35,788 nt of DNA from Nanobdellota archaeon. GTDB taxonomy: Archaea; Nanoarchaeota; Nanoarchaeia; Parvarchaeales; Parvarchaeaceae. Under the pieces are notes generated by a model. It was not told the DNA's origin and ran no database searches. It saw only the letters and a program-made list of their open reading frames with translations. Made by a program: the position numbers and the translations under genes. The stretch spans positions 1-35,788 of the forward strand of contig JAKBRA010000003.1 of the NCBI GenBank assembly GCA_021834945.1, written 5' to 3'. Shown piece after piece: positions 8,081 through 14,429 of this stretch. Within the stretch, counting starts at the first letter, position 1, and each line of letters starts with the position of its first letter.

Positions 8081-8440
8081 ATGGAAAAAGAGATAAAACA
8101 GGTTATAATACTCAGGAAAGATGTGAAAATGGGAACTGGAAAGATGGTAGCGCAGGGATCACATGCAAGCCTTATGAGTTTTCTTCATACTGAAAAGAGC
8201 TATCCTGAAATTGCCAAAAAATGGTTAGCAGAAGGAGAAACAAAAATAGTATTGAAAGTTAATAAAGAGGATGAATTCGAGGAACTGAAAAACAGACTTA
8301 AAAGAAGCGGTATACCCTTCCAAGTCGTAAAAGACGCAGGCCAGACGCAGGTTCCTCCTGGAACTGAAACTGCAATAGGCGTTGGGCCTTACTACACAGA
8401 TGAGATAAATAAAATAACTGCAAAGCTAAAACTTTTATGA
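8081..8440 (+). CDS. pth2: Peptidyl-tRNA hydrolase, archaeal/eukaryotic type
   Basis: The 119-residue protein is full length for Pth2, which cleaves the ester bond of peptidyl-tRNAs that drop off the ribosome. Conserved features are the N-terminal KQVIILRKDVKMGTGKMVAQGSHAS with the catalytic lysine and histidine, and the C-terminal DAGQTQVPPGTETAIGVGP with its catalytic aspartate and glutamine/threonine loop. It shares a symmetric TATA box with the divergent zinc-ribbon gene and overlaps the next gene by 4 nt (ATGA), so both are translationally coupled. Confidence 0.96.
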   Translation: MEKEIKQVIILRKDVKMGTGKMVAQGSHASLMSFLHTEKSYPEIAKKWLAEGETKIVLKVNKEDEFEELKNRLKRSGIPFQVVKDAGQTQVPPGTETAIGVGPYYTDEINKITAKLKLL

Positions 8441-8757
8441 CAAACATATTGTATGTAATGATAAATTCGATGATACAGACAGATCCTTACATAGCATACT
8501 TATTCTTTGCAATGATAATAGCAGGCGTAGGCATAACGTACTTCTACAGAAAAGAAGTAGGATTCATAATAACCATAATAATTTCTATTATACTTGGTTA
8601 TATGGATATACTTTATCCATTTATATATCTAATAACTGCGGTCTGTGCAGTGCTTCTTGTGCTCTCGCTATTTGGAGGGGGATCGATAACAAGGCCCATA
8701 AAAAACCTGGAAAGCTGGATATACATAAAAATCATGTTAAAAAAGCAGAAGAAGTAA
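8437..8757 (+). CDS. Small integral membrane protein of unknown function
   Basis: A 106-residue protein with three hydrophobic segments: about 18-35, 43-58 and 60-80. The last two are almost continuous. They are followed by a basic C-terminal tail ending KKQKK, which should lie in the cytoplasm. I recognise no family. It is coupled to pth2 through a 4-nt ATGA overlap. Its stop codon is directly abutted by the discriminator base of the convergent tRNA-Gly gene, leaving no spacer. Confidence 0.7.
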   Translation: MTNILYVMINSMIQTDPYIAYLFFAMIIAGVGITYFYRKEVGFIITIIISIILGYMDILYPFIYLITAVCAVLLVLSLFGGGSITRPIKNLESWIYIKIMLKKQKK

Positions 8758-8828
8758 TGCATCGGCCGGGATTCGAACCCGGGTCTCCACCGTGGCAGGG
8801 TAGTGTCTTACCACTGGACTACCGATGC
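8758..8828 (-). tRNA. tRNA-Gly(GCC)
   Basis: The minus strand gives a 71-nt cloverleaf: acceptor GCATCGG/CCGATGC, anticodon stem CTACC/GGTGG with loop CTGCCAC (anticodon GCC), T-stem CCGGG/CCCGG with loop TTCGAAT, and discriminator A73. GCC reads GGC/GGU glycine codons. No intron and no encoded CCA. Its 3' end touches the stop codon of the convergent membrane protein. Confidence 0.95.
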
Positions 8829-8837
8829 TTGATACCA

Positions 8838-8866
8838 TTTATTAATATGCCTCTTTTATATATTTT
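8838..8866. promoter_or_regulatory. Interleaved divergent promoters of tRNA-Gly and the nuclease gene
   Basis: TTTATTAAT (8838-8846) lies 25 nt before the nuclease ATG at 8867. The minus-strand box AAAATATATAAAA (8854-8866) lies about 31 nt upstream of the tRNA-Gly 5' end. Each box sits between the other box and its gene, so the two initiation complexes would overlap and probably compete. Confidence 0.5.
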
Positions 8867-9304
8867 ATGTATTTCGGAACGGAATTTAAAAAAGAGAATA
8901 ATCAATGGAAGAAGTTTGAGAATGACACTGCAGACATATTTGAAAAATTTGATTACACTGTAGACAGAGATATAAGATTCAAGACATATCGATGGTTTCA
9001 GATTGATTTTATAGCGCAGGATAACAGCAGAAGATTTTTTGTAGACTGCAAGAATCATTCTTACATTCCACCTGAAAAGGAAAAGGAATTTGTCAAAAGT
9101 CAACTTACGAGGGCTTACAATTTCATAGAGAAAAAAGGTGAAAAGAAGAAAAAGGACATAATACTGCTAGTTACCAAGAACAAAACCAATTCATTGCTTA
9201 TGCATAAAGAGGGGGGTGAAAAAATACTTGCTGTGGATTTTTATTCATTGCCGGCCCTTCTCAAAAACATAGATATTTATGAAGATGAACTTTACGTTTT
9301 CTAA
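8867..9304 (+). CDS. PD-(D/E)XK nuclease-like protein (restriction-endonuclease fold)
   Basis: A 145-residue protein with the layout of the PD-(D/E)XK superfamily: an N-terminal helix with E18 (KKFENDTADIFEKF), D47 in FQIDFIA on a beta-strand, and the D60-C-K62 motif in FFVDCKNHS. Spacing D47 to D60xK62 is typical, and the paired strands around them fit the fold. It is single-domain with no HTH, methyltransferase or specificity partner nearby, so it is unlikely to be a restriction enzyme. Role in repair or RNA/DNA processing is inference. It is convergent with PCNA, and the two stop codons abut at 9304/9305. Confidence 0.65.
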   Translation: MYFGTEFKKENNQWKKFENDTADIFEKFDYTVDRDIRFKTYRWFQIDFIAQDNSRRFFVDCKNHSYIPPEKEKEFVKSQLTRAYNFIEKKGEKKKKDIILLVTKNKTNSLLMHKEGGEKILAVDFYSLPALLKNIDIYEDELYVF

Positions 9305-10045
9305 TTACTCAAGTCTGTTTGCAAGAATAAACGACATCATTGCATCGGAATTTATCTCATAATCCATTTTAAGGGGGTAATTGTTTGAAAACGACAGCTT
9401 TATAGGCTTTTCAGGGTCTACTGCATACATGAACTTTGAAAGGTAGTCTATTGAATATTTCGACCTTGTTGTAGATTCTGACTTCAAATCAAATATCTCC
9501 TTGTTATCGTTTATAGATAATTCCTGTGAAAACTCCTTTTCCTCGCTTTTTGAGCTTATTATGAATCTCGGCCTGTCAACTGTAAAGTAGATTGAATCGT
9601 CAACTAAAGAAGCTGCTTTTACCGAATCTTTTATAAGCGAGCTCAAAACAGTTACCTCTGAAGTAAACTTGAGTTGTGGAATCTTCTGTGCAGTGTAATT
9701 CTCATCTATTAAAGGGATACCAAAATGCTGCTTGTTCCGGCCGTTTATGTCTATTATCAACCGATTCTTTGAGTCTGACATCTTTATCTTATCTTCTTTC
9801 TTTGCCAGCCTAAGTATACCATTTAGATCATCTAATGAAACGGATATTTTTACAGGCTTTTCTATGTTGAAATTTGAAAAAATGGAGCTTTTAGCCTCAA
9901 AAAGGACCATTGCTATATTAGCAGGATCCATTGCCTTTATCGCAAATCCCTCCTCATTAAAGTCTATGGAAACATCAGACATTAAACTGCCTATTGTATC
10001 CATCATCTTCTTAAAAACTTCTGCATCCTTAAATTCAGCTTCCAT
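9305..10045 (-). CDS. pcn: DNA polymerase sliding clamp (PCNA)
   Basis: The 246-residue protein has the length and two-domain layout of archaeal PCNA, the ring that tethers polymerases, ligase and FEN1 to DNA. Recognisable parts are MEAEFKDAEVFKKMMDTIGSLMSDVSIDF at the N-terminus with the FAIKAMDPANIAMVLFE strand, the interdomain region GIPLIDENYT, and the C-terminal PLKMDYEI followed by the late strand SFILANR. It overlaps the upstream OB-fold gene by 11 nt, but a TATA-like box inside that gene (10067-10081) could also drive PCNA alone. Confidence 0.95.
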   Translation of the reverse strand: MEAEFKDAEVFKKMMDTIGSLMSDVSIDFNEEGFAIKAMDPANIAMVLFEAKSSIFSNFNIEKPVKISVSLDDLNGILRLAKKEDKIKMSDSKNRLIIDINGRNKQHFGIPLIDENYTAQKIPQLKFTSEVTVLSSLIKDSVKAASLVDDSIYFTVDRPRFIISSKSEEKEFSQELSINDNKEIFDLKSESTTRSKYSIDYLSKFMYAVDPEKPIKLSFSNNYPLKMDYEINSDAMMSFILANRLE

Positions 10046-10370
10046 TGCTACTTAATAGATCATTTCTTATTATTAAATACTTTTTATAATTGTTATAATC
10101 ATTTATATTTATCTTTTCCGCTTTATCTGCCCTGACCTCAAAGGATGAATCTGCAGCAATGCTTCGCCCCGTAACAAGAACAAGGTCTGCGGGTTCTAAC
10201 TTTACATTTTCCTGATAATTTGGGAGGCAGGTTATCTTTTGGCCATCGTCTTCTACTTCAAACATGCCTGTTTTATCATCAAAGGATAGGACTTTTCCGA
10301 CAAACCTGACTCTTGCACTGTCCTCTTTTATTCCCTTGATTTCAGTGTCCTTTATTACCTGGCTTTCCAT
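10035..10370 (-). CDS. OB-fold protein resembling RPA14 (RPA3)
   Basis: A 111-residue protein predicted as one OB fold: five strands with the first pair around RVRFVGKVLSFDDKTGMFEVEDDG, a central strand LVLVTGRSIAADSSFEVRA, and a C-terminal helix segment NDYNNYKKYLIIRND. The pattern FVGKV..-TGMF..-D..- and VTGR, then a YN helix, parallels eukaryotic RPA14 more than a typical archaeal RPA41/SSB. It could therefore be a small RPA subunit binding ssDNA or mediating complex assembly. Its start overlaps the upstream stop by one base and its end overlaps the PCNA start by 11 nt. The replication assignment is inference from fold and neighbour. Confidence 0.6.
   Translation of the reverse strand: MESQVIKDTEIKGIKEDSARVRFVGKVLSFDDKTGMFEVEDDGQKITCLPNYQENVKLEPADLVLVTGRSIAADSSFEVRADKAEKININDYNNYKKYLIIRNDLLSSNGS
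10067..10081 (-). promoter_or_regulatory. Putative internal TATA box of PCNA
   Basis: The minus strand reads AGTATTTAATAATAAG here, centred about 28 nt upstream of the PCNA ATG at 10045 and inside the OB-fold gene. It would give a leaderless PCNA transcript independent of the operon. Confidence 0.4.
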
Positions 10371-10828
10371 TAACTGGTTGAGTTTACCACTGTTATATTT
10401 ATAGGGATTATTTTATAATTTACGCAGTTAAGATAGCTTACTGACAGATTTGCAATAACGGAGTAATTTCCAGTTTTTGACGGCGAGTAAACTCCAAAAC
10501 TTGTGTACCCTTTTGTACTGGCATTGAGCTCTGTAGAATTTGCAACTCGAACGAAAAATGGTACGCTTCCTAAAGGCTTTACAGTCAAAGCCAGGTTTTC
10601 AGTTACATTGCCAGTGTTATTTACGCCTATAGTGAAAAATGTATTGGTGTTTTCGGGTGCTTTTACATTCGTACTTGTAGCATAATTAAATCCGAGATTG
10701 ACGGAATTGCAGTTTATAGTCTGAACTACTGGCGCTTTATAGACTGGGGAGGTCTTTCCGGCCGCAATAAATCCAATTAAAAACACTATTAACAAAGCAA
10801 GCAATAAATAATTCCTGATGCCTTTCAT
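10370..10828 (-). CDS. Secreted or membrane-anchored beta-rich protein
   Basis: A 152-residue protein with a strong N-terminal hydrophobic segment (about 7-24, preceded by K2 and R5), then a Ser/Thr/Asn-rich beta domain with a central FTIGVNNTGNVTENLALTV strand pair, reminiscent of CARDB/NEW3-like Ig folds in archaeal surface proteins. Two cysteines, C40 and C135, could form a disulfide, and several N-x-S/T sequons are present. The frame also has an ATG at 10837; the 10828 start is preferred because a TATA-like ATTATTAATA lies about 27 nt upstream of it. Its stop shares a base with the OB-fold start. A surface protein in front of replication genes is probably coincidental packing. Confidence 0.6.
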   Translation of the reverse strand: MKGIRNYLLLALLIVFLIGFIAAGKTSPVYKAPVVQTINCNSVNLGFNYATSTNVKAPENTNTFFTIGVNNTGNVTENLALTVKPLGSVPFFVRVANSTELNASTKGYTSFGVYSPSKTGNYSVIANLSVSYLNCVNYKIIPINITVVNSTS

Positions 10829-10872
10829 ATTTATCATTTAATCTAGTATTGATTATTAATAAGTGTTTCGAT

Positions 10873-11532
10873 ATGGTAGATATAAAGGAATTCAAGGATG
10901 TTTATGTTCCTGCTGAAGACAGCTTTCTCCTATTGAGAGCAGTAAAATATGCATATGGGGAAGTACTTGACATGTTTGCAGGCAGCGGCATAATAGGATT
11001 AAATGCCGCGAAAAAATCAGAAAGAGTTACATTTGTAGATATAAATCCAAATGCGATAAAGGCAATAAAATACAACGCAAAAATGAATGGGATTAAAAAC
11101 TTTGAATGCATACTTTCGGATTTATTCTCTTCTCTTGATAATAGAAAATTTGACGTTATATATGCAAATCCGCCTTATTTACCAGAAAAGAAAGAAAGCA
11201 AGTGGGTAAGGCATGCCTTAAGTGGCGGAAAGGAAGGCAGCGAACTCACTATAAATTTGATACATTCTCTAAAAGCGCATCTTAAACAAGGGGGAAATGC
11301 GTTTATTATTCTATCAAGTGTTTACAATACGGATAAAGTATATAAGGAGATAAAGCGTTTAAGACTTAGCTTTGAGAAGTTATCTTCAATTAATTTTTTC
11401 TTCGAGGAGCTTATCCTTATAAAAATATATGACGAGAGCAGGAATAGCGGTAAATCAGGGCAGAATTATAGTAGCAGTAATCATAAACAACTCAGTTCAG
11501 GTACACAGAGTAAAAAGCCTAAGCGAAGTTAA
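10873..11532 (+). CDS. HemK/Mtq2-family protein-glutamine N5-methyltransferase
   Basis: A 219-residue class I SAM-dependent methyltransferase. The N-terminal YVPAEDSFLLL matches the archaeal/eukaryotic Mtq2 start (YEPAEDS). The SAM-binding glycine loop is DMFAGSGIIGL (33-43), an acidic motif follows in FVDINPNA (54-61), and the catalytic NPPY is at 99-102. Mtq2 enzymes methylate the GGQ glutamine of release factor aRF1 with Trm112. The ATG at 10873 is chosen over the one at 10849 because the family core begins right there. Residues from about 186 on form a Ser/Gln/Asn/Lys-rich tail that exists only because the frame runs 104 nt into the next gene; family members normally stop near ILIKI. Confidence 0.85.
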   Translation: MVDIKEFKDVYVPAEDSFLLLRAVKYAYGEVLDMFAGSGIIGLNAAKKSERVTFVDINPNAIKAIKYNAKMNGIKNFECILSDLFSSLDNRKFDVIYANPPYLPEKKESKWVRHALSGGKEGSELTINLIHSLKAHLKQGGNAFIILSSVYNTDKVYKEIKRLRLSFEKLSSINFFFEELILIKIYDESRNSGKSGQNYSSSNHKQLSSGTQSKKPKRS

Positions 11533-11755
11533 AGACATACTAAACACTGCAAAACCAAGCGTAGTTGGAGTGGATAAAAGCGCTGCAGAATTCTTTGAAG
11601 ATCTTTCTTTTTCATTCAGCACAGTAAAAATTGATGGAGAAAAGGAAGATGATGGCCCTGTTAAATCACTTACTATGTTAAGCATAACAAAGGACTCAGA
11701 CAGAGGAGCCATAAACTCAGCATATTATTCAAAAGAAGCTGAGAACAAAGAATAA
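11429..11755 (+). CDS. Small protein with RNase H-like N-terminal pattern, function unknown
   Basis: A 108-residue protein. The first 60 residues follow a strand-strand-strand-helix-strand order (AGIAVNQGRIIVAVIINNSVQVHRV, then a helix, then VVGVDKS) like the opening half of RNase H-fold proteins such as RuvX or DUF429. The remainder is short and acidic, and the later catalytic acids of an RNase H domain are not evident, so an enzyme is not established. It overlaps the methyltransferase frame by 104 nt in a different phase. Its stop lies one base before the convergent SepF gene end. No family is recognised with confidence. Confidence 0.55.
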   Translation: MTRAGIAVNQGRIIVAVIINNSVQVHRVKSLSEVKDILNTAKPSVVGVDKSAAEFFEDLSFSFSTVKIDGEKEDDGPVKSLTMLSITKDSDRGAINSAYYSKEAENKE

Positions 11756-11756
11756 G

Positions 11757-12161
11757 TCAAACTTTATTGTCTTGGCCGCTTAATACTTCTCCTTTTTCAA
11801 CCTTTACAAAATCAGGCACCACTAAAAGATAATCCTCATCTACGCCTATTATCTGGGCTTCTGCAGCATCTGCACTTTTCTTTAGCTTAGAAATCGTTCT
11901 TTTTAACTCGTCTACCCCTCCTTTTTCCCGTATCTCCTTAACCTTTATGAAAGATAGAGTATATCCGGAACGGATGTCATTTAATATGGCACTTGCATCT
12001 TCAAATTTATTAAGATTGTAGTATTTCACGTATATTTTAGCCATCGGCTTATCGCCTTGTTCAACCTCCAGTTCAACGTAGTCGCTGCCCTGACTGGAGG
12101 AATCCACATTTACATTCTTCTTGAATATATTCAAGAAATTATCAAACGGAAGATTTACCAT
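11757..12161 (-). CDS. sepF: Archaeal SepF-like cell division protein
   Basis: The 134-residue protein has the SepF/DUF552 core: YVKYYNLNKFEDASAILNDIRSG, then SFIKVKEI, a long helix, and a C-terminal strand DEDYLLVVPDFVKVEK. SepF links FtsZ filaments to the membrane in archaea without FtsA. The N-terminus (MVNLPFDNFLNIFKK) is amphipathic, as needed for the membrane anchor, with an acidic/polar linker to the core. The frame can be opened two codons earlier at a GTG, but that GTG is part of the GAGGTG ribosome binding site, so the ATG at 12161 is the start. No FtsZ gene is in the window. Confidence 0.88.
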   Translation of the reverse strand: MVNLPFDNFLNIFKKNVNVDSSSQGSDYVELEVEQGDKPMAKIYVKYYNLNKFEDASAILNDIRSGYTLSFIKVKEIREKGGVDELKRTISKLKKSADAAEAQIIGVDEDYLLVVPDFVKVEKGEVLSGQDNKV

Positions 12162-12166
12162 GTTCA

Positions 12167-12172
12167 CACCTC
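12167..12172 (-). promoter_or_regulatory. Shine-Dalgarno sequence of sepF
   Basis: GAGGTG on the minus strand lies 5 nt before the ATG at 12161. It decides the start: the alternative GTG codon uses the last G of this element. A leadered message is unusual in this window. Confidence 0.65.
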
Positions 12173-12261
12173 ACAACTTAATTTTAATGCTATAAGAAGA
12201 TAAGCAAATTTTAGTATTTAAGTTTATCATTAAGCTTTTTGCATGAAATAAACAAAAGAAA

Positions 12262-12344
12262 TGCAGAGGGAGGGATTTGAACCCTCGAAGGCCTAAGCCA
12301 TAAGGTCCTAAGCCTTACACGTTTGACCGCTTCGTTACCTCTGC
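12262..12344 (-). tRNA. tRNA-Leu(TAG)
   Basis: The minus strand gives an 83-nt tRNA with a long variable arm. Acceptor GCAGAGG/CCTCTGC, anticodon stem TAAGG/CCTTA with loop CTTAGGA (anticodon TAG), a class II variable arm with GGC-TTA-GCC-type pairing, T-stem GAGGG/CCCTC with loop TTCAAAT, and discriminator A73. It reads CUA/CUG leucine codons. Its 5' end is only 4 nt after the aMBF1 stop codon and no TATA box is evident in between or nearby, so it may be processed from the pheS-pheT-mbf1 transcript. Confidence 0.93.
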
Positions 12345-12348
12345 TAGT

Positions 12349-12789
12349 TTATTTTTTGCTTCTTTTAATGTCAACCACGTCTCCAAATGACAGCTGCTCC
12401 GTGTCTTTTTTGAAAGTTGAATCAGAAACAAAATTCATTTCATATAATGATATTTTAAGTAACCTTTCGAGTCGTATTGTTATTTTTTCATCTGGCAGTA
12501 TTTCACCGTTAACTACCTTTTTCAGGTCTTTGGGAGAACAGTTTATCTTCTCTGCTGCATCTTCAATTGAAAGCCCACTTTCCTGCAATGCATGTTTTAT
12601 TTCGTTTATATAATCGTATTTTAACTGCCTTTCGCTTTCCACTGTTCTCTGTACTGGTTTACTTGTCTGAACGGCGGTTCCAATTACTCTGCCATATTTT
12701 GAACAGTTTTTACAGAGGTTCATTACTGCCCCTTCTACTTCAGTCCTTAAAAGGTTCTCTTCAAACGCACCACATATCTCGCAATTCAT
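12349..12789 (-). CDS. mbf1: Archaeal multiprotein bridging factor 1 (aMBF1)
   Basis: A 146-residue protein with an N-terminal zinc ribbon (C3, C6, C26, C29) and a Cro/Xre-type HTH (about 62-118, containing GLSIEDAAEKINCSPKDLKKVVNGEILPDEKITIRLERLL). This combination is diagnostic of archaeal MBF1, which associates with the ribosome and has been linked to translation and stress rather than simple promoter binding. It overlaps PheT by 4 nt (ATGA), so it is translated from the phenylalanyl-tRNA synthetase operon, and is followed after 4 nt by tRNA-Leu. Confidence 0.93.
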   Translation of the reverse strand: MNCEICGAFEENLLRTEVEGAVMNLCKNCSKYGRVIGTAVQTSKPVQRTVESERQLKYDYINEIKHALQESGLSIEDAAEKINCSPKDLKKVVNGEILPDEKITIRLERLLKISLYEMNFVSDSTFKKDTEQLSFGDVVDIKRSKK

Positions 12790-14429
12790 TTTACAAAACC
12801 TTCAATATATATCTCTGCCAATGAAACCGGCAGTTCTATCCCAAAAGAATTCATAACTCTAGGATGAAGTTCACCGGCAAACCCTATTTCTTTTCCGTCG
12901 GCAAGTATGTTGTAAGCCCTTCCCTTTATAAATGTCTTAGCGTATTTCTGGTCTACATAACTTGTGGATATAACCTTAACAGAAAAGGCATCGGAAAGCA
13001 CTTTCTTGATTATTGACAAAGTATCCGTTACATTTGCATCTTTTTCGCACGATACAAATGAAAGTTTTAGCCTGTTTTTGAATGTTACATCAGAACTCCC
13101 TTCCTGCACTATTTCCGACAATGAGAATATTTTCTGGGGAAATTTCTTGTGCAGATTGTTTGAAATAAGCCTTAATAGCTCGGGAAAGACATACTTGCTG
13201 ACCATCGTAACATCGCCGCTCTTAAGCTGCAGCAAACTTACATAGTCCTCTCCTTCGATGGACGTGTTTCTGAATTGGTATTTTTCATTTGTAAGTGCGT
13301 TTATATCTATTTCCTGATAGCCAAAACCTACTAATACCTCTTTTATGTTCTGTATAAGATAGTGATTGGGCAGAAAACTCCCCTCAGTATAGGAATGCGG
13401 AACTTTTTCATTTATATTATCGATCCCAAAGGACCGCATAATATCATCGATTATGTCAACCTGATGCATAACATCCTGTCTGTAAAAAGGCGGCTTGACA
13501 AAAAGATCCTTTCCAAGCATTTTAATGTTATAATCCATCGCTGAAAGTATTTTTACTGCATGCTCTTTTGCTATTCTTTTCCCTAGCAAGGATTCTATCG
13601 AATCTTCATTTAAATAAAATCCATGCATTTCCAATGACAGATTAGTAGATATTGCATTGCTTTGGTATTTTGCTTCGATTATTGATACTTTACCAAGGAA
13701 CTGAAAATTATATATTAATATTTTAGTCACCGCATTTACAGTTTCCCTGTCGGTTCCTGTTATGTCTATAAACAATTCCTTTGTGTTTTCATTTATAGAA
13801 TAATTATCCGCGTTTATTATAGGGGGCATAGCAATTATGTTATTGCTACCATCAATCCACACTATCGGTTTTTTGGGAATTAAGGACCGATATTCGGTTG
13901 CCTGCTTGACTTCTTTCATTATCTCATCATAGTTTTTTGAAGAAGAACTGCTGAGAGGTATAAAGTTTACTTTTTCCTTTTGGATTTCGCAGTATTTTAT
14001 TGGGAAGGATATTTTTTCATAATCAAAAAATCCTATGGCAGATTTTTTCCGGTTTCTACCAACGTTCCTGTCTAGTCTGTCCTGAATGGCCAAGATCTCA
14101 TTTAATTCATCTCCAACTTTGCCATTAAGAACCACATGTAGAGCATTAACGAATTTTCTCTCTGTATTCTCAACTGAAACTCCTGGTTTTTCTATTCCAA
14201 TTAAAAGGTTTCTTTTCATCTTTATTCCAAGTTGGCTGGCGAATATGTGTGCAAGAGAGTATTTTGAAACTATGTCTGTTCTATCTGAAGTAAGCTCAAA
14301 ATTAAGCACATTCTCCCCCTCATCTAAATCCAATCCAAACTTAAGCGCTATCTTTTCATAATCTGCAAGCTTCAATTTTTTCCCAAGTGCTTTGTTCATT
14401 TCATCAAGGCTATAATTTAGCATTACCAT
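12786..14429 (-). CDS. pheT: Phenylalanyl-tRNA synthetase beta subunit
   Basis: A 547-residue protein of archaeal PheT length, lacking the bacterial tRNA-binding OB and ferredoxin-fold anticodon domains. Landmarks are the B1-like N-terminal region (DEMNKALGKKLKLADYEKIALKFGLDLDE), the ELTSDRTDIVSKYSLA stretch, the B3/B4-like middle, the B5 domain around FLLGKRI-like SLLGKRIAKEHAVKILSAMDY with PPFYRQDVMHQVDIIDDIMR, and the class II-like C-terminal domain ending in IGFAGELHPRVMNSFGIELPV. It pairs with PheS to charge tRNA-Phe. The start may instead be the ATG at 14423; the one at 14429 abuts the PheS stop exactly. Confidence 0.94.
   Translation of the reverse strand: MVMLNYSLDEMNKALGKKLKLADYEKIALKFGLDLDEGENVLNFELTSDRTDIVSKYSLAHIFASQLGIKMKRNLLIGIEKPGVSVENTERKFVNALHVVLNGKVGDELNEILAIQDRLDRNVGRNRKKSAIGFFDYEKISFPIKYCEIQKEKVNFIPLSSSSSKNYDEIMKEVKQATEYRSLIPKKPIVWIDGSNNIIAMPPIINADNYSINENTKELFIDITGTDRETVNAVTKILIYNFQFLGKVSIIEAKYQSNAISTNLSLEMHGFYLNEDSIESLLGKRIAKEHAVKILSAMDYNIKMLGKDLFVKPPFYRQDVMHQVDIIDDIMRSFGIDNINEKVPHSYTEGSFLPNHYLIQNIKEVLVGFGYQEIDINALTNEKYQFRNTSIEGEDYVSLLQLKSGDVTMVSKYVFPELLRLISNNLHKKFPQKIFSLSEIVQEGSSDVTFKNRLKLSFVSCEKDANVTDTLSIIKKVLSDAFSVKVISTSYVDQKYAKTFIKGRAYNILADGKEIGFAGELHPRVMNSFGIELPVSLAEIYIEGFVK

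Noticed and set aside
8867..9304. Restriction-modification system
   Set aside because: The nuclease-like gene has no adjacent methyltransferase or specificity subunit; the methyltransferase at 10873 is a protein-glutamine type with NPPY and a release-factor N-terminal signature.
12162..12167. GTG start two codons upstream in sepF
   Set aside because: The GTG uses the last base of the GAGGTG ribosome binding site, which is correctly spaced only for the ATG at 12161.
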